A DNA stretch of 64,000 nucleotides from Chitinophaga chungangae (lineage in GTDB: Bacteria > Bacteroidota > Bacteroidia > Chitinophagales > Chitinophagaceae). The stretch lies in NCBI RefSeq assembly GCF_017742215.1, contig NZ_JAGHKP010000001.1:434001-498000 (forward strand), given 5' to 3'. A model generated the notes under the pieces. That model was not told the DNA's origin. It made no database searches and worked only from the letters and a program-made list of their open reading frames with translations. How positions within the stretch are numbered: the stretch's first letter is position 1; each line of letters opens with the position of its first letter. The position numbers were made by a program, and so were the translations under genes. Below, one piece after another: positions 1 through 13,350 of this stretch.

Positions 1-693
1 GCGGCCGTTGGGATGGAAAACGAGGTGACGCGGGCCTCCGCCGGGCTCCACACTGGCGAAGGGCTGTGCGGCGGGCTGGAGGGGGCGCATTTTGCGGGAA
101 GGCTCAAAATCGTAGATCATCACCTTATCGGTACCGAGGTCCGGTACGAGCAGCTGTTTGCCATCCGGCGAAAAGTTGGCCGAATGCACATGCGGTGTTT
201 TTTGGCGGGAGGCTACGGGGCCGGAGCCCTGGTGAACGATCTGCTGCACGGCGGCGGCGAGGCTGCCGTCTGCCTGAACGGGCAGCACGGTGAGGCTTCC
301 GCCGTTGTAGTTGCCGGTGAACACGAAGCGGTTGGCGGCGTCGGTGCTGATGTGGCAGGGGCCGGCGCCGGTAAGCTGGTGATTGATGAGTTGCAGGGTG
401 CCGGCATTGCGGTCGAAAGCGTAGGAGAATGCGCTGCCGGTGCTGTCTTTGGAAAATTCGCTGACGGCGTACAGGAACTGTTTATCGGGCGAGAGGGTGA
501 GGAAAGAGGGGTTGGGGACGCCTCCGGCGGTGTCTGTGGGGATGAACCGGCCGGTGACGGCGTCTTTCCTGAAAACGTAAATGCCTTTGCTGCCAGCATT
601 GGTGTAGGTGCCAACGATGAGGAATTGATTTTTCTGCATGGGTTTGTGAGTTGCGAAAAGGGTCAGTATTAAAAACGTGGTAATGATTTTCAT
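1..693 (-). CDS. Lactonase-family beta-propeller protein, 3' end cut by window edge
   Basis: Reading the minus strand from an ATG at 693 gives an uninterrupted frame of 231 codons that leaves the window. The protein begins with a short hydrophobic segment and then shows the typical start of 6-phosphogluconolactonase-type propellers, FLIVGTYTNAGSKGIYVF. Repeated blade motifs follow, such as NPSFLTLSPDKQFLYAV, GPCHISTDAANRFVFTGNY and HSANFSPDGKQLLVPDLG, and the last visible part reads GGGPRHLVFHPNGR. The family (PF10282) consists of seven-bladed propellers of about 350-400 residues, so roughly a third is missing. Members either hydrolyse 6-phosphogluconolactone or have unknown lactonase-like roles. 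The hydrophobic start suggests export, which argues against a plain pentose-phosphate role. It faces away from the ribosomal cluster. Confidence 0.85.
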   Translation of the reverse strand, partial: MKIITTFLILTLFATHKPMQKNQFLIVGTYTNAGSKGIYVFRKDAVTGRFIPTDTAGGVPNPSFLTLSPDKQFLYAVSEFSKDSTGSAFSYAFDRNAGTLQLINHQLTGAGPCHISTDAANRFVFTGNYNGGSLTVLPVQADGSLAAAVQQIVHQGSGPVASRQKTPHVHSANFSPDGKQLLVPDLGTDKVMIYDFEPSRKMRPLQPAAQPFASVEPGGGPRHLVFHPNGR

Positions 694-831
694 ACGGGTT
701 AAAATACGGAAAAAATCCGGCTGGCAATAGTGCTTCCCGGGATAGGGGAAAGGGGTGAGCATCTTTTTGAAAATGAACAGGCTGAACAGGGGAAATGTGG
801 ATGGTAAGGGATAAATTCGGTGATACAACTA

Positions 832-862
832 TTGGGAGAGTTATCCACTATTAGTAACTTTG
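832..862 (+). promoter_or_regulatory. Candidate distal promoter for the rplK operon
   Basis: TTG at 832-834 is followed after 20 bases by TAACTTTG at 855-862, a full match to the Bacteroidota -7 element TAnnTTTG with a normal -33 spacing. It would give a 5' leader of about 280 bases before rplK. Confidence 0.5.
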
Positions 863-1020
863 CAGATTGTTTAAAGGAGGGTTAGCTGTCAGATAACTTT
901 TTGACCTAATTCTGACTGTCGGAAATGTTTGTTATCTCTATTGTTATCAGTCACTTAGCCATTAAATTTAATCCCAATCCCCGTATAATAGCAAAAAAAA
1001 TGCCGAACTCCAAACATTTT

Positions 1021-1051
1021 TTGTTATTGATTTAAAATATACCTACCTTTG
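1021..1051 (+). promoter_or_regulatory. Candidate proximal promoter of the rplK-rpoC cluster
   Basis: A TTTTTTG run ending at 1023 and TACCTTTG at 1044-1051, with 20 bases between, match the Bacteroidota housekeeping promoter. Transcription would start near 1058, about 90 bases before the rplK start codon. Confidence 0.65.
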
Positions 1052-1147
1052 CATCCCCCTTAAAATGTCTTTCTGAGACTTTTGAGTTTTGGGAGTTTTG
1101 CTGCCGGCAACGGCGGCGGAACGTTTCACCAAATTAAAAACAGACTA

Positions 1148-1591
1148 ATGGCTAAAGAGATCGCAACGTACGTGAAATTGCAGGTTAAAGGCGGCCAAGC
1201 CAACCCTGCACCTCCGATTGGTCCCGCTCTGGGTTCCAAAGGTGTGAACATCATGGAGTTCTGCAAACAGTTCAATGCCCGCACCCAGGATAAAATGGGT
1301 AAGGTGCTGCCTGTGTTGCTGACCGTTTACACAGACAAATCATTCGACTTTGTAATTAAGACGCCTCCGGCTCCCGTACAGCTGCTGGAAGCTGCCAAAA
1401 TTCAAGGTGGTTCTAAAGAACCTAACCGTAACAAGGTGGGTAAAGTTACCTGGGCTCAGGTAGAGGCGATTGCCAAAGACAAGATGCCTGACCTTAACTG
1501 CTTCACGGTTGAAAGCGCCATGAGAATGGTAGCCGGCACCGCGCGCAGCATGGGTATTACCGTTGACGGTAAAGCTCCCTGGGAAAACTAA
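1148..1591 (+). CDS. rplK: 50S ribosomal protein L11
   Basis: L11 binds the GTPase-associated centre of 23S rRNA and forms the base of the stalk that recruits translation factors. The 147-residue protein starts [20 protein letters not shown] and contains [23 protein letters not shown], the proline-rich N-terminal linker of L11. It ends with the RNA-binding C-terminal domain ([11 protein letters not shown]). The open frame extends 22 codons further upstream, but this extension is not L11-like and would lie almost at the promoter, so the ATG at 1148 is chosen. The length matches the family (about 141-147). It is the first gene of the r-protein/RNA polymerase cluster. Confidence 0.97.
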   Translation: MAKEIATYVKLQVKGGQANPAPPIGPALGSKGVNIMEFCKQFNARTQDKMGKVLPVLLTVYTDKSFDFVIKTPPAPVQLLEAAKIQGGSKEPNRNKVGKVTWAQVEAIAKDKMPDLNCFTVESAMRMVAGTARSMGITVDGKAPWEN

Positions 1592-1636
1592 ATTGTTCAC
1601 CCTGTTAAAGCAGGTTAACTTTTAAATCATTCAGAA

Positions 1637-2326
1637 ATGGCAACTAAGAAAAGAAAAGTGGCTGACGTTAAGGTGGACAAAAACAAAAGCTATAGCCTGA
1701 AAGAGGCTTCCACCCTCGTTAAAGACATCAACTGCACCAAGTTCGACTCTTCCGTCGATCTGCATATCCGTTTGGGCGTAGATCCCAAAAAAGCTGACCA
1801 GGCTATCCGCGGCTCCGTTACACTGCCGCATGGTACTGGTAAGACCAAAAAAGTACTGGTTCTCTGCACGCCCGACAAAGAAGCGTCTGCAAAAGAAGCC
1901 GGTGCCGATTTCGTAGGCCTGGACGAGTTTATCCAGAAGATCGAAGCCGGCTGGACCGAGATCGACGTGATCGTCGCTACTCCCGCCGTAATGCCGAAGA
2001 TCGGTAAACTGGGTAAGATCCTGGGCCCCCGCAACCTGATGCCTAACCCGAAGACCGGTACTGTTACGAACGACGTGGCAGCTGCGGTAAACGAGGTAAA
2101 AGGCGGCAAGATCACCTTCAAAGTGGATAAAGCCGGTATCATTCACGCTTCCATCGGCCGCATCTCCTTCGCTCCCGAAAAGATCGAAGAGAACTCACAG
2201 GAGCTGATCAACGCGATCATCAAACTGAAACCCGCGACCGCGAAAGGCACATACCTGAGAGGTCTGTCCATGGCCAGCACGATGAGCCCGGGTATCGTTA
2301 TTGACACTAAATCTGTTCAAAACTAA
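1637..2326 (+). CDS. rplA: 50S ribosomal protein L1
   Basis: L1 forms the mobile L1 stalk, helps release E-site tRNA, and in many bacteria represses its own operon by binding the mRNA. The 229-residue protein has the conserved L1 signature [20 protein letters not shown] in the middle and the two-domain layout with the N-terminal basic segment ([15 protein letters not shown]). Length is normal (about 230). It lies 45 bases after rplK, and a structured leader for rplJ begins at its stop codon. Confidence 0.97.
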   Translation: MATKKRKVADVKVDKNKSYSLKEASTLVKDINCTKFDSSVDLHIRLGVDPKKADQAIRGSVTLPHGTGKTKKVLVLCTPDKEASAKEAGADFVGLDEFIQKIEAGWTEIDVIVATPAVMPKIGKLGKILGPRNLMPNPKTGTVTNDVAAAVNEVKGGKITFKVDKAGIIHASIGRISFAPEKIEENSQELINAIIKLKPATAKGTYLRGLSMASTMSPGIVIDTKSVQN

Positions 2327-2379
2327 TTGACCGCCCTGTAGCCGGAGCCTTTAGGGGCTGAGAAGGCGAAACGGTCAAT
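2326..2379 (+). promoter_or_regulatory. L10-leader-like structured RNA before rplJ
   Basis: ATTGACCG at 2326-2333 is perfectly complementary to CGGTCAAT at 2372-2379, closing a structure of about 54 bases. Inside, AGCC (2346-2349) pairs with GGCT (2356-2359). The purine-rich stretch AGAAGGCGAAA on the 3' side resembles the kink-turn-like internal loops of L10 leaders. In other bacteria the L10-(L12)4 complex binds such a leader to repress rplJL. The position directly before rplJ supports the same role here, but this exact fold is my inference. Confidence 0.55.
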
Positions 2380-2394
2380 GCCAAACACAAAGCA

Positions 2395-2967
2395 ATGAAC
2401 AAAGATCAAAAGAATGAGGTAATCGAACTGCTGAAAGGCAAGTTTGCTCAATACAACAACTTCTACATTACCAATACCGAATCTCTGACGGTTGCGCAGG
2501 TGAACCACCTCAGAAGGGTTTGCTTCGACAAGAACGTGGAAATGAAGGTGGCTAAGAACACCCTCATCAAGAAAGCGCTGGAAAGCCTGGACAACGAGAA
2601 ATATGCGGGTATTTACGAAGCGCTGAACGGCGTAACGGCCCTGATGTTCTCCGACAGCCCGAAAGAGCCCGCGCTGATCATCAGCACTTTCCGCAAGGAA
2701 AACGCGAAACTGGAAAAACCCGTTCTGAAAGCTGCTTTTGTGGGCGAGGAGATCTACCTGGGCGACAACCAGCTGGCAAGCCTGGTGAAGATCAAGACCA
2801 AAAACGAGCTTATCGGCGAAGTTATCGGTCTGCTGCAGTCTCCCGCAAAACGCGTTATCGCTGCGCTGCTTGAGAAAGGTAAAAAAGAAGAAGGTGGCGC
2901 TGCAACCGCAGAAGCTGCCGCACCCGCACCGGATGCCCCGGCATCAGATGCGCCCGCTGCGGAGTAA
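2395..2967 (+). CDS. rplJ: 50S ribosomal protein L10
   Basis: L10 anchors L7/L12 dimers to the ribosome next to L11. The 190-residue product begins MNKDQKNEVIELLKGKFAQY and has the family pattern in which a short N-terminal helix is followed by VAKNTLIKKALE. The C-terminal helix that binds L12 lies around residues 135-165 (VIGLLQSPAKRVIAALLE). A low-complexity Ala/Pro/Asp tail of about 25 residues extends beyond the usual end of about 170. It is preceded by a structured leader and followed by rplL, the standard pairing. Confidence 0.96.
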   Translation: MNKDQKNEVIELLKGKFAQYNNFYITNTESLTVAQVNHLRRVCFDKNVEMKVAKNTLIKKALESLDNEKYAGIYEALNGVTALMFSDSPKEPALIISTFRKENAKLEKPVLKAAFVGEEIYLGDNQLASLVKIKTKNELIGEVIGLLQSPAKRVIAALLEKGKKEEGGAATAEAAAPAPDAPASDAPAAE

Positions 2968-3056
2968 CTCCAAGGCACATAACATCGGCTTCCAAGTCAC
3001 AACATAAACAAACATCTGTTTAACAACATTTTAAAAAACTACAAAAATATCATACA

Positions 3057-3431
3057 ATGGCAGACGTAAAAGCATTAGCTGAACAATTAGTAGGTCTTAC
3101 TGTTAAGGAAGTACAGGAACTGGCAGACGTTCTGAAAAACGAATACGGTATTGAACCTGCTGCTGCTGCAGTAGTTGTTGCTGCTGACGGTGGTGGCGGA
3201 GCCGCTGCTGCTGAAGAAAAAACTGCATTCAACGTAGTTCTGAAAGCTGCTGGTGCCAGCAAGCTGAACGTGGTGAAAGTAGTGAAAGATCTGACAGGTC
3301 TCGGTCTGAAAGAAGCCAAAGAACTGGTTGACGGTGCTCCGAAATCAGTGAAAGAAGGCGTTAGCAAGGCTGAAGCTGAAGATCTGAAAGCGAAGCTGAC
3401 TGAGGCTGGCGCTGAAGTAGAAATTCAGTAA
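3057..3431 (+). CDS. rplL: 50S ribosomal protein L7/L12
   Basis: This is the stalk protein that recruits and activates translational GTPases. The 124-residue protein has an N-terminal dimerisation helix ([20 protein letters not shown]), an Ala/Gly-rich hinge at residues 35-58, and a C-terminal domain with [20 protein letters not shown], the factor-binding helix pair. Length is as expected. It lies 89 bases after rplJ and is followed by a strong hairpin (3458-3491), which would explain why L12 mRNA can exceed rpoBC mRNA. Confidence 0.97.
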   Translation: MADVKALAEQLVGLTVKEVQELADVLKNEYGIEPAAAAVVVAADGGGGAAAAEEKTAFNVVLKAAGASKLNVVKVVKDLTGLGLKEAKELVDGAPKSVKEGVSKAEAEDLKAKLTEAGAEVEIQ

Positions 3432-3457
3432 TTCTTTGTTTAATATACATCTTTATT

Positions 3458-3491
3458 AAGGTCAAAAAGTGCCCCGGTACTTTTTGGCCTT
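3458..3491 (+). terminator. Attenuator/terminator hairpin between rplL and rpoB
   Basis: AAGGTCAAAAAGT (3458-3470) pairs with ACTTTTTGGCCTT (3479-3491) with one G-U pair and an 8-base loop. The downstream sequence is only moderately T-rich, so partial read-through into rpoB is likely. I see no strong promoter in the rest of the gap to 3641. Confidence 0.6.
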
Positions 3492-3641
3492 ACTCCCTTT
3501 GGGAAGGTGGGTTTCCGCTACGTCCGGCAAAACGGGAAATAAGCCGGTCACAGGTGTTGAAACACAATATTTTGGGTGTATTGACAAAGAATCATTAATT
3601 TCCCTTATTCATACAAGTCATATTAACTGCTAACTTCGAAT

Positions 3642-6600
3642 ATGTCTCTAAAAAAAGCCCAAACTAACGAAAGAGTAAATTTTGGAAAGATCAAACAAGT
3701 TGCTGAGACACCGGATCTGTTGGCTATCCAAATCCAATCTTTCAAGGATTTCTTCCAATTAGAAACCACACCAGACAAGCGTAACAACGAAGGCCTTTTT
3801 AAAGTATTCAAGGAAAATTTCCCGATTACAGATACCAGAAATATCTTTAATCTGGAGTTCCTGGATTATTTCGTGGACCCTCCGCGTTATACCATCGAAG
3901 AATGTATTGAGCGGGGGCTTACGTACTCCGTGCCGCTCAAGGCAAAGCTCCGGTTGAGCTGTAATGATGAGGAGCACGTAGATTTCCAGACCATTGTGCA
4001 GGACGTTTTCCTCGGGAACATCCCCTACATGACCCCCAGAGGTACCTTCGTAATCAACGGCGCTGAACGTGTAGTTGTATCCCAGCTGCACCGTTCCCCA
4101 GGTGTGTTCTTTGGTCAATCCATCCATCCCAACGGCACCAAGATCTACTCCGCAAGGGTGATCCCTTTCAAAGGCGCCTGGATGGAGTTTGCTACGGACA
4201 TCAACAACGTGATGTACGCGTACATCGACCGTAAGAAGAAGTTCCCGGTTACCACGCTGCTTCGTGCCATCGGCTATGAAACAGACAAGGATATCCTGGA
4301 ACTGTTTGGCATGGCTGACGAAGTAAAAGCAGACCGCAAAAACCTGGAAAAATACGCCGGCAAAAAGCTGGCCGCCCGCGTTTTACGCAGCTGGGTGGAA
4401 GATTTCGTGGATGAGGACACCGGTGAGGTGGTGAGCATCGAACGTAACGAGATCGTTCTGGAACGCGACAGCATCCTGGACGAAGGGAACATCGAGCTGA
4501 TCACAGACATGGGCGTGAAATCCGTGTTCGTACAGAAAGAAGAGGTGAGCGGCGACTTTGCCATCATCTATAACACCCTCAATAAAGATACCTCCAACTC
4601 CGAGCTCGAAGCCGTTCAGCACATCTACCGCCAGCTCCGCGGTGCAGATGCTCCGGACGACGAAACAGCAAGGGGCATCATCGATAAACTGTTCTTCTCC
4701 GACAAACGGTACGACCTCGGGGATGTAGGCCGCTACAAGATCAACCGTAAGCTTGGCCTGCCCACTCCGCTGGACATGAAAGTGCTGACCAAGGCGGACA
4801 TTATCTCGATCATCAAATACCTGGTGCAACTCACCAACGGTAAAGCGGAGATCGACGATATCGACCACCTGTCCAACCGCCGCGTACGCACCGTAGGCGA
4901 GCAGCTGTACGCCCAGTTCGGCGTAGGCCTCGCACGTATGGCGCGCACCATCCGCGAGCGTATGAACGTGAGAGACAACGAGGTGTTCACACCGGTAGAC
5001 CTGATCAATGCAAGAACGCTTTCTTCCGTGATCAACTCTTTCTTCGGTACCTCCCAGCTCTCCCAGTTCCTGGACCAGACCAACCCGCTGTCTGAGATCA
5101 CCCACAAACGCCGTATCTCCGCGCTCGGGCCCGGTGGCCTCAGCCGCGAACGTGCGGGCTTTGAGGTGCGCGACGTTCACTACTCCCACTACGGCCGTCT
5201 TTGCACGATCGAAACCCCTGAAGGACCGAACATCGGTCTGATCTCCACCCTGTGCGTACATGCCATGGTGAACGAGATGGGCTTCATCGAAACGCCTTAC
5301 CGCAAAGTAAAAGACGGTAAAGTAGACATGGTGAAGATCGAATACCTGAGCGCTGAAGAAGAAGATTCCGTGAAGATCGCCCAGGCCAACGCACCGTTGG
5401 ACGAAAAAGGCGCCTTCACCGGCGATAAAGTGAAATCACGCGAAACCGGCGATTTCCCGATCCTCGAACCGCAGGAAGTGGAATATATGGACGTGGCTCC
5501 CAACCAGATCGTTGGTTTGAGCGCTTCCCTGATCCCCTTCCTCGAACATGACGACGCCAACCGTGCGCTCATGGGATCGAACATGCAACGTCAGGCCGTT
5601 CCGCTGATCTCTCCGCAGGTGCCCATCGTAGGTACCGGCCTGGAAGGAAAAGCAGCGCGCGATTCCCGCCTGCAGATCACCTCTAACGGCAAAGGCGTGG
5701 TGGAGTTTGTAGATGCAAACGAAATTCACGTTCGTTACGAGCGCGATGAAATGCAGAAACTGGTGAGCTTTGAAGACGATCTCGTGATATACCAGCTGAC
5801 CAAATTCGTGAAGACCAACCAGAGCACCTGCATCAACCTTCGCCCCGCGGTGAAGAAAGGGCAGCGTGTGGTGGAAGGCGACTTCCTCACGGAAGGTTAC
5901 GCCACCCGCGCCGGTGAGCTGGCCCTGGGCCGCAACCTGAAAGTGGCGTTCATGCCCTGGAAAGGTTACAACTTCGAGGATGCGATCGTGATCTCCGAGC
6001 GTGTTGCACGCGAAGACTGGTTCACTTCCATCCACATCGACGAATATGAACTGGAAGTGCGCGACACCAAACTCGGTGAAGAAGAACTGACGCCGGATAT
6101 CCCGAACGTGAGCGAAGAAGCCACCAAGGACCTGGACCAGAACGGTATCATCCGTGTTGGCGCGCATATCAAAGAAGGCGATATCCTGATCGGCAAGATC
6201 ACCCCGCGTGGCGAATCCGATCCTTCACCCGAAGAAAAACTGCTTCGCGCGATCTTCGGCGACAAGGCGTCCGACGCGAAAGACGCTTCACTGAAAGCGC
6301 CCCCGTCTACCGAAGGCGTGGTGATCGACAAGAAGCTGTTCTCCCGCGCGAAAAAAGATAAAAATTCCAAGACCCGTGAAAAAGCGGCATTGGAAAAACT
6401 GGAGAAGATCCACCAGAAGAACGAGGAAGACCTCATGGAAGTGCTGATGGGCAAGCTGTTGACGCTGCTGAAAGAGAAAACCTCCGCAGGCATCACCAAC
6501 ACTTACGGCGAAGTGCTGATCTCCAAAGGTTCCAAATTCTCCAATAAAAACCTGGCTAACGTAGACTTCCAGAACGTAAATCCGCTCGGATGGACTACCG

Positions 6601-7451
6601 ATCAGGATACCAACGACCAGATCAACACCCTGCTCCACAACTACAATATCAAATACAACGAGGAGCTGGGCCGTTACAAACGCGAGAAGTTCAACATCTC
6701 CATCGGGGACGAGCTGCCCGCGGGCGTGCTGAAACTGGCGAAAGTATACCTGGCCAGCAAACGTAAGCTGAAAGTAGGGGATAAAATGGCGGGCCGCCAC
6801 GGGAACAAAGGTATCGTTGCGAAGATCGTTCGCGACGAAGACATGCCTTTCCTGGAAGACGGCACACCGGTAGACATCGTGCTGAACCCGCTGGGCGTAC
6901 CTTCGCGTATGAACCTCGGTCAGATCTACGAAACCGTACTCGGCTGGGCCGGTCAGAAACTGGGCGTTCGTTTTGCTACGCCGATCTTCGACGGCGCAAG
7001 CACCGAAGAGATCGCAGAATACATCACTGAAGCGAAACTCCCGAGCTTCGGCCATACTTACCTGAGCGACGGTGAAACCGGCGAGCGCTTCCACCAGAAA
7101 GCGACCGTAGGCATCATCTACATGCTTAAACTCAGCCACATGGTGGACGACAAAATGCACGCCCGTTCCATCGGACCGTACTCTCTCATTACACAGCAGC
7201 CGCTGGGTGGTAAAGCCCAGTTCGGTGGCCAGCGTTTTGGTGAGATGGAGGTTTGGGCACTGGAAGCATACGGCGCGTCCAACATCCTGCAGGAGCTGCT
7301 GACGATCAAATCCGATGATATCGTGGGCCGTGCGAAAGCATATGAATCCATCGTAAAAGGAGACAACATCCCGAAAGCCGGCGTGCCTGAATCCTTCAAC
7401 GTATTGATCCATGAGCTTCGTGGTCTGGGCCTGGACCTGAAATTCGATTGA
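3642..7451 (+). CDS. rpoB: DNA-directed RNA polymerase subunit beta
   Basis: This is the second largest core RNA polymerase subunit, 1269 residues, the normal Bacteroidota size. The rifampicin-binding cluster reads [20 protein letters not shown] then [20 protein letters not shown]. The residues usually altered in resistant mutants (Q, D, H, R and S of this cluster) have the sensitive state; a T replaces the E. coli N just before PLSEI. The active-site regions [12 protein letters not shown] and [16 protein letters not shown] are present, and the protein ends with the clamp-associated segment [24 protein letters not shown]. It starts 210 bases after rplL and precedes rpoC. Confidence 0.98.
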   Translation: MSLKKAQTNERVNFGKIKQVAETPDLLAIQIQSFKDFFQLETTPDKRNNEGLFKVFKENFPITDTRNIFNLEFLDYFVDPPRYTIEECIERGLTYSVPLKAKLRLSCNDEEHVDFQTIVQDVFLGNIPYMTPRGTFVINGAERVVVSQLHRSPGVFFGQSIHPNGTKIYSARVIPFKGAWMEFATDINNVMYAYIDRKKKFPVTTLLRAIGYETDKDILELFGMADEVKADRKNLEKYAGKKLAARVLRSWVEDFVDEDTGEVVSIERNEIVLERDSILDEGNIELITDMGVKSVFVQKEEVSGDFAIIYNTLNKDTSNSELEAVQHIYRQLRGADAPDDETARGIIDKLFFSDKRYDLGDVGRYKINRKLGLPTPLDMKVLTKADIISIIKYLVQLTNGKAEIDDIDHLSNRRVRTVGEQLYAQFGVGLARMARTIRERMNVRDNEVFTPVDLINARTLSSVINSFFGTSQLSQFLDQTNPLSEITHKRRISALGPGGLSRERAGFEVRDVHYSHYGRLCTIETPEGPNIGLISTLCVHAMVNEMGFIETPYRKVKDGKVDMVKIEYLSAEEEDSVKIAQANAPLDEKGAFTGDKVKSRETGDFPILEPQEVEYMDVAPNQIVGLSASLIPFLEHDDANRALMGSNMQRQAVPLISPQVPIVGTGLEGKAARDSRLQITSNGKGVVEFVDANEIHVRYERDEMQKLVSFEDDLVIYQLTKFVKTNQSTCINLRPAVKKGQRVVEGDFLTEGYATRAGELALGRNLKVAFMPWKGYNFEDAIVISERVAREDWFTSIHIDEYELEVRDTKLGEEELTPDIPNVSEEATKDLDQNGIIRVGAHIKEGDILIGKITPRGESDPSPEEKLLRAIFGDKASDAKDASLKAPPSTEGVVIDKKLFSRAKKDKNSKTREKAALEKLEKIHQKNEEDLMEVLMGKLLTLLKEKTSAGITNTYGEVLISKGSKFSNKNLANVDFQNVNPLGWTTDQDTNDQINTLLHNYNIKYNEELGRYKREKFNISIGDELPAGVLKLAKVYLASKRKLKVGDKMAGRHGNKGIVAKIVRDEDMPFLEDGTPVDIVLNPLGVPSRMNLGQIYETVLGWAGQKLGVRFATPIFDGASTEEIAEYITEAKLPSFGHTYLSDGETGERFHQKATVGIIYMLKLSHMVDDKMHARSIGPYSLITQQPLGGKAQFGGQRFGEMEVWALEAYGASNILQELLTIKSDDIVGRAKAYESIVKGDNIPKAGVPESFNVLIHELRGLGLDLKFD

Positions 7452-7461
7452 TAAAAATATT

Positions 7462-7489
7462 CCGTATCCCGGTGCAAACCGGGGTACGG
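7462..7489 (+). repeat. Stable hairpin in the rpoB-rpoC gap
   Basis: CCGTATCCCGGT (7462-7473) pairs along its whole length with ACCGGGGTACGG (7478-7489), one pair being G-U, around a 4-base loop. A T-rich stretch follows (7490-7502). It could be a weak attenuator or an RNA-processing site in the unusually long 151-base gap between rpoB and rpoC. Confidence 0.55.
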
Positions 7490-7602
7490 TTCTTTCCATT
7501 TCAGTTCCGGAATTTTAAAGTGAATGTTTAAGGAAAGCAAAGAACGGAACACCTGCTGCCCGACTTCACTTACGACATAGAGTTTTCTTTAAAAAACATA
7601 CA

Positions 7603-11901
<4,299 letters not shown>

Positions 11902-11925
11902 GTTCAAAGCCTTTACTGATAGTCC

Positions 11926-11956
11926 AAAGCCCCGGTATAACGCCGGGGCTTTTTTT
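11926..11956 (+). terminator. Rho-independent terminator of the rpoBC operon
   Basis: AAAGCCCCGG (11926-11935) and CCGGGGCTTT (11943-11952) form a perfect 10-bp stem with a 7-base loop, running into seven or more T. Confidence 0.92.
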
Positions 11957-12037
11957 ATTTTCCTGACATATTAAAACCCTGTGCCGGCCGAGTGATGCAA
12001 AACTTTGTTACCTTTTTATAAAATCTCCTGCTGCTAT

Positions 12038-12081
12038 TTTGATTTATCCACTCACCACCGTATTTTGTAACTTAATGTAAC
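12038..12081 (+). promoter_or_regulatory. Candidate promoter and TGTAAC direct repeats before the glycerophosphodiesterase gene
   Basis: TTTG at 12038-12041 is followed after 19 bases by TATTTTG at 12061-12067, close to the TAnnTTTG element. Overlapping its 3' end are two direct repeats TGTAAC at 12066-12071 and 12076-12081, exactly 10 bp apart. A third copy lies at 12118-12123. The spacing suggests a factor binding the same DNA face. A phosphate-response (PhoB-like) regulator would suit the gene, but this is speculative because classical Pho boxes repeat every 11 bp. Confidence 0.4.
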
Positions 12082-12151
12082 AAAATTGAAAGCTGAAAGA
12101 AATAATCCGTAAGCTTGTGTAACTGATACAAACGAAAGAAAACAACATACC

Positions 12152-13171
12152 ATGCGTTTACGTTATCGAATCATGATCCCGGCTTTACTCGCAGCAGCGG
12201 CCGTTAACGGGCAGGCGCCCCTTCACATGGACAATTACACCATTCCCGTCGGCAAATCCGGCGCTAAGGTTGGCACCATTTACACGCCGCAGGGCGCGGC
12301 CAAAGGCGTGCAGCTGGCGGAAGACACGTCAGGCCTTTTTACTGTCAGCAAAAAAGGCGTGCTGCAGCTGAAGAAAAAAGCCAGCCTGGGCGCGGACGCG
12401 GCGATGCAATACGCCGTTACCCTCAAAACAGGCGATGCCAGCGAATCGTTCATCCTCGTAAAAGATGAATTTAACCGCAACAAAGTAGTGGCGCACCGCG
12501 GCGCATGGAAAAACAACGCCGGCAGCCAGAACTCCATCACTTCTTTCAGGGATGCAGTCCGCATCGGTTGCGAAGGCTCCGAGTTCGACGTATGGCTGTC
12601 TAAAGACGGCGTACCCATGCTCAGCCACGACGGGCATATCGGCGGCAAAACCATCGAAGAAACGCCCATCGCGGAACTGACCGCCATTGAACTCAAGAAC
12701 GGCGATCATGTGCCCCTGTTCGAAGATTATATCAAAGAGGCCATGAAGCAAAACAAAACCCGCCTGGTGCTGGAGCTGAAACCCTCCAAAACCGGCCGTG
12801 GAGAGCAGTTGGCGCAAACCTGCATGGACCTGATCCGCAAATACAAATGCGAAGCATGGATGCTGTACATCAGCTTCGACTACAACATCTGCAAAAAGGT
12901 GGCGGCTATCGACCCGCATGCGAAAGTGGCGTATCTGAATGGCGATAAAACGCCTGCGGAGCTGAAAGCCGACGGCATCTGGGGTTTTGACTACAATTGG
13001 AAAGTGATCGACAAAGACCCGAACATCTTTAAAGAGGCCCGCAAAAACAAAGTGACGGTGAATATCTGGACGGTGAACGATCCCGCGCAGATGAGCACGT
13101 ATCTCAATGCAGGCGCAGATTTCCTGACGACAGACGAGCCTGAGAAAGCACTCGAGCTTGTTAAAAAATAA
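12152..13171 (+). CDS. Exported glycerophosphodiester phosphodiesterase
   Basis: The predicted reaction is hydrolysis of glycerophosphodiesters to glycerol-3-phosphate and an alcohol. The 339-residue protein has a signal peptide (residues 1-20, ending AAAAVNG). A beta-rich N-terminal domain of about 90 residues comes next, then the GDPD TIM barrel. Catalytic motifs are HRG at 115-117, E144-x-D146 for the metal, and HD at 159-160, with KDG in between. The usual HRG...PENT motif is altered, with NSIT in place of ENT. WGFDY and TVWTVN-like C-terminal motifs (NIWTVNDP) are present. The extra N-terminal domain is not needed for catalysis and its role is unknown. The gene stands alone between two terminators. 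Confidence 0.88.
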   Translation: MRLRYRIMIPALLAAAAVNGQAPLHMDNYTIPVGKSGAKVGTIYTPQGAAKGVQLAEDTSGLFTVSKKGVLQLKKKASLGADAAMQYAVTLKTGDASESFILVKDEFNRNKVVAHRGAWKNNAGSQNSITSFRDAVRIGCEGSEFDVWLSKDGVPMLSHDGHIGGKTIEETPIAELTAIELKNGDHVPLFEDYIKEAMKQNKTRLVLELKPSKTGRGEQLAQTCMDLIRKYKCEAWMLYISFDYNICKKVAAIDPHAKVAYLNGDKTPAELKADGIWGFDYNWKVIDKDPNIFKEARKNKVTVNIWTVNDPAQMSTYLNAGADFLTTDEPEKALELVKK

Positions 13172-13176
13172 CCGCG

Positions 13177-13207
13177 GGGAGGGCAATGGCCCTCCCTTTT
13201 TTCTTTT
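13177..13207 (+). terminator. Terminator after the glycerophosphodiesterase gene
   Basis: GGGAGGGC (13177-13184) pairs with GCCCTCCC (13189-13196) around a 4-base loop, followed by TTTTTTCTTTTT. Confidence 0.85.
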
Positions 13208-13350
13208 TCCCGCTGTTGACTTCCAAACCCTTGCCCACACTTTCTTTTCGCGATTTTCATTTTAACGTTTTTTTGTATCCCAAAAATGTTATTTTAGCCG
13301 TTCCAAGATTTTCTATTTCAATTTAAAGGGTTAAAAATCTACCGATCAAC

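Larger units (their letters stand above)
694..1147. other. Intergenic region with two candidate promoters upstream of rplK
   Basis: This 454-base gap lies between the divergent lactonase gene and rplK and has no convincing gene. It holds two strong Bacteroidota-type promoter matches reading rightward, at 832-862 and 1021-1051. In most Bacteroidota the genes nusG, secE and a tRNA-Trp stand directly before rplK; none is found here. Confidence 0.7.

Noticed and set aside
13..672. Plus-strand open frame of 219 codons
   Set aside because: It is antisense to the lactonase gene, whose minus-strand frame gives clear propeller motifs from an ATG at 693.
1082..1147. 22-codon N-terminal extension of rplK
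   Set aside because: The extension is not L11-like and begins only about 25 bases after the predicted transcription start; the ATG at 1148 gives the standard protein.
5030..5180. Rifampicin-resistance change in rpoB
   Set aside because: All common resistance positions carry the sensitive residues; the single T for N difference is not a recognised resistance change.
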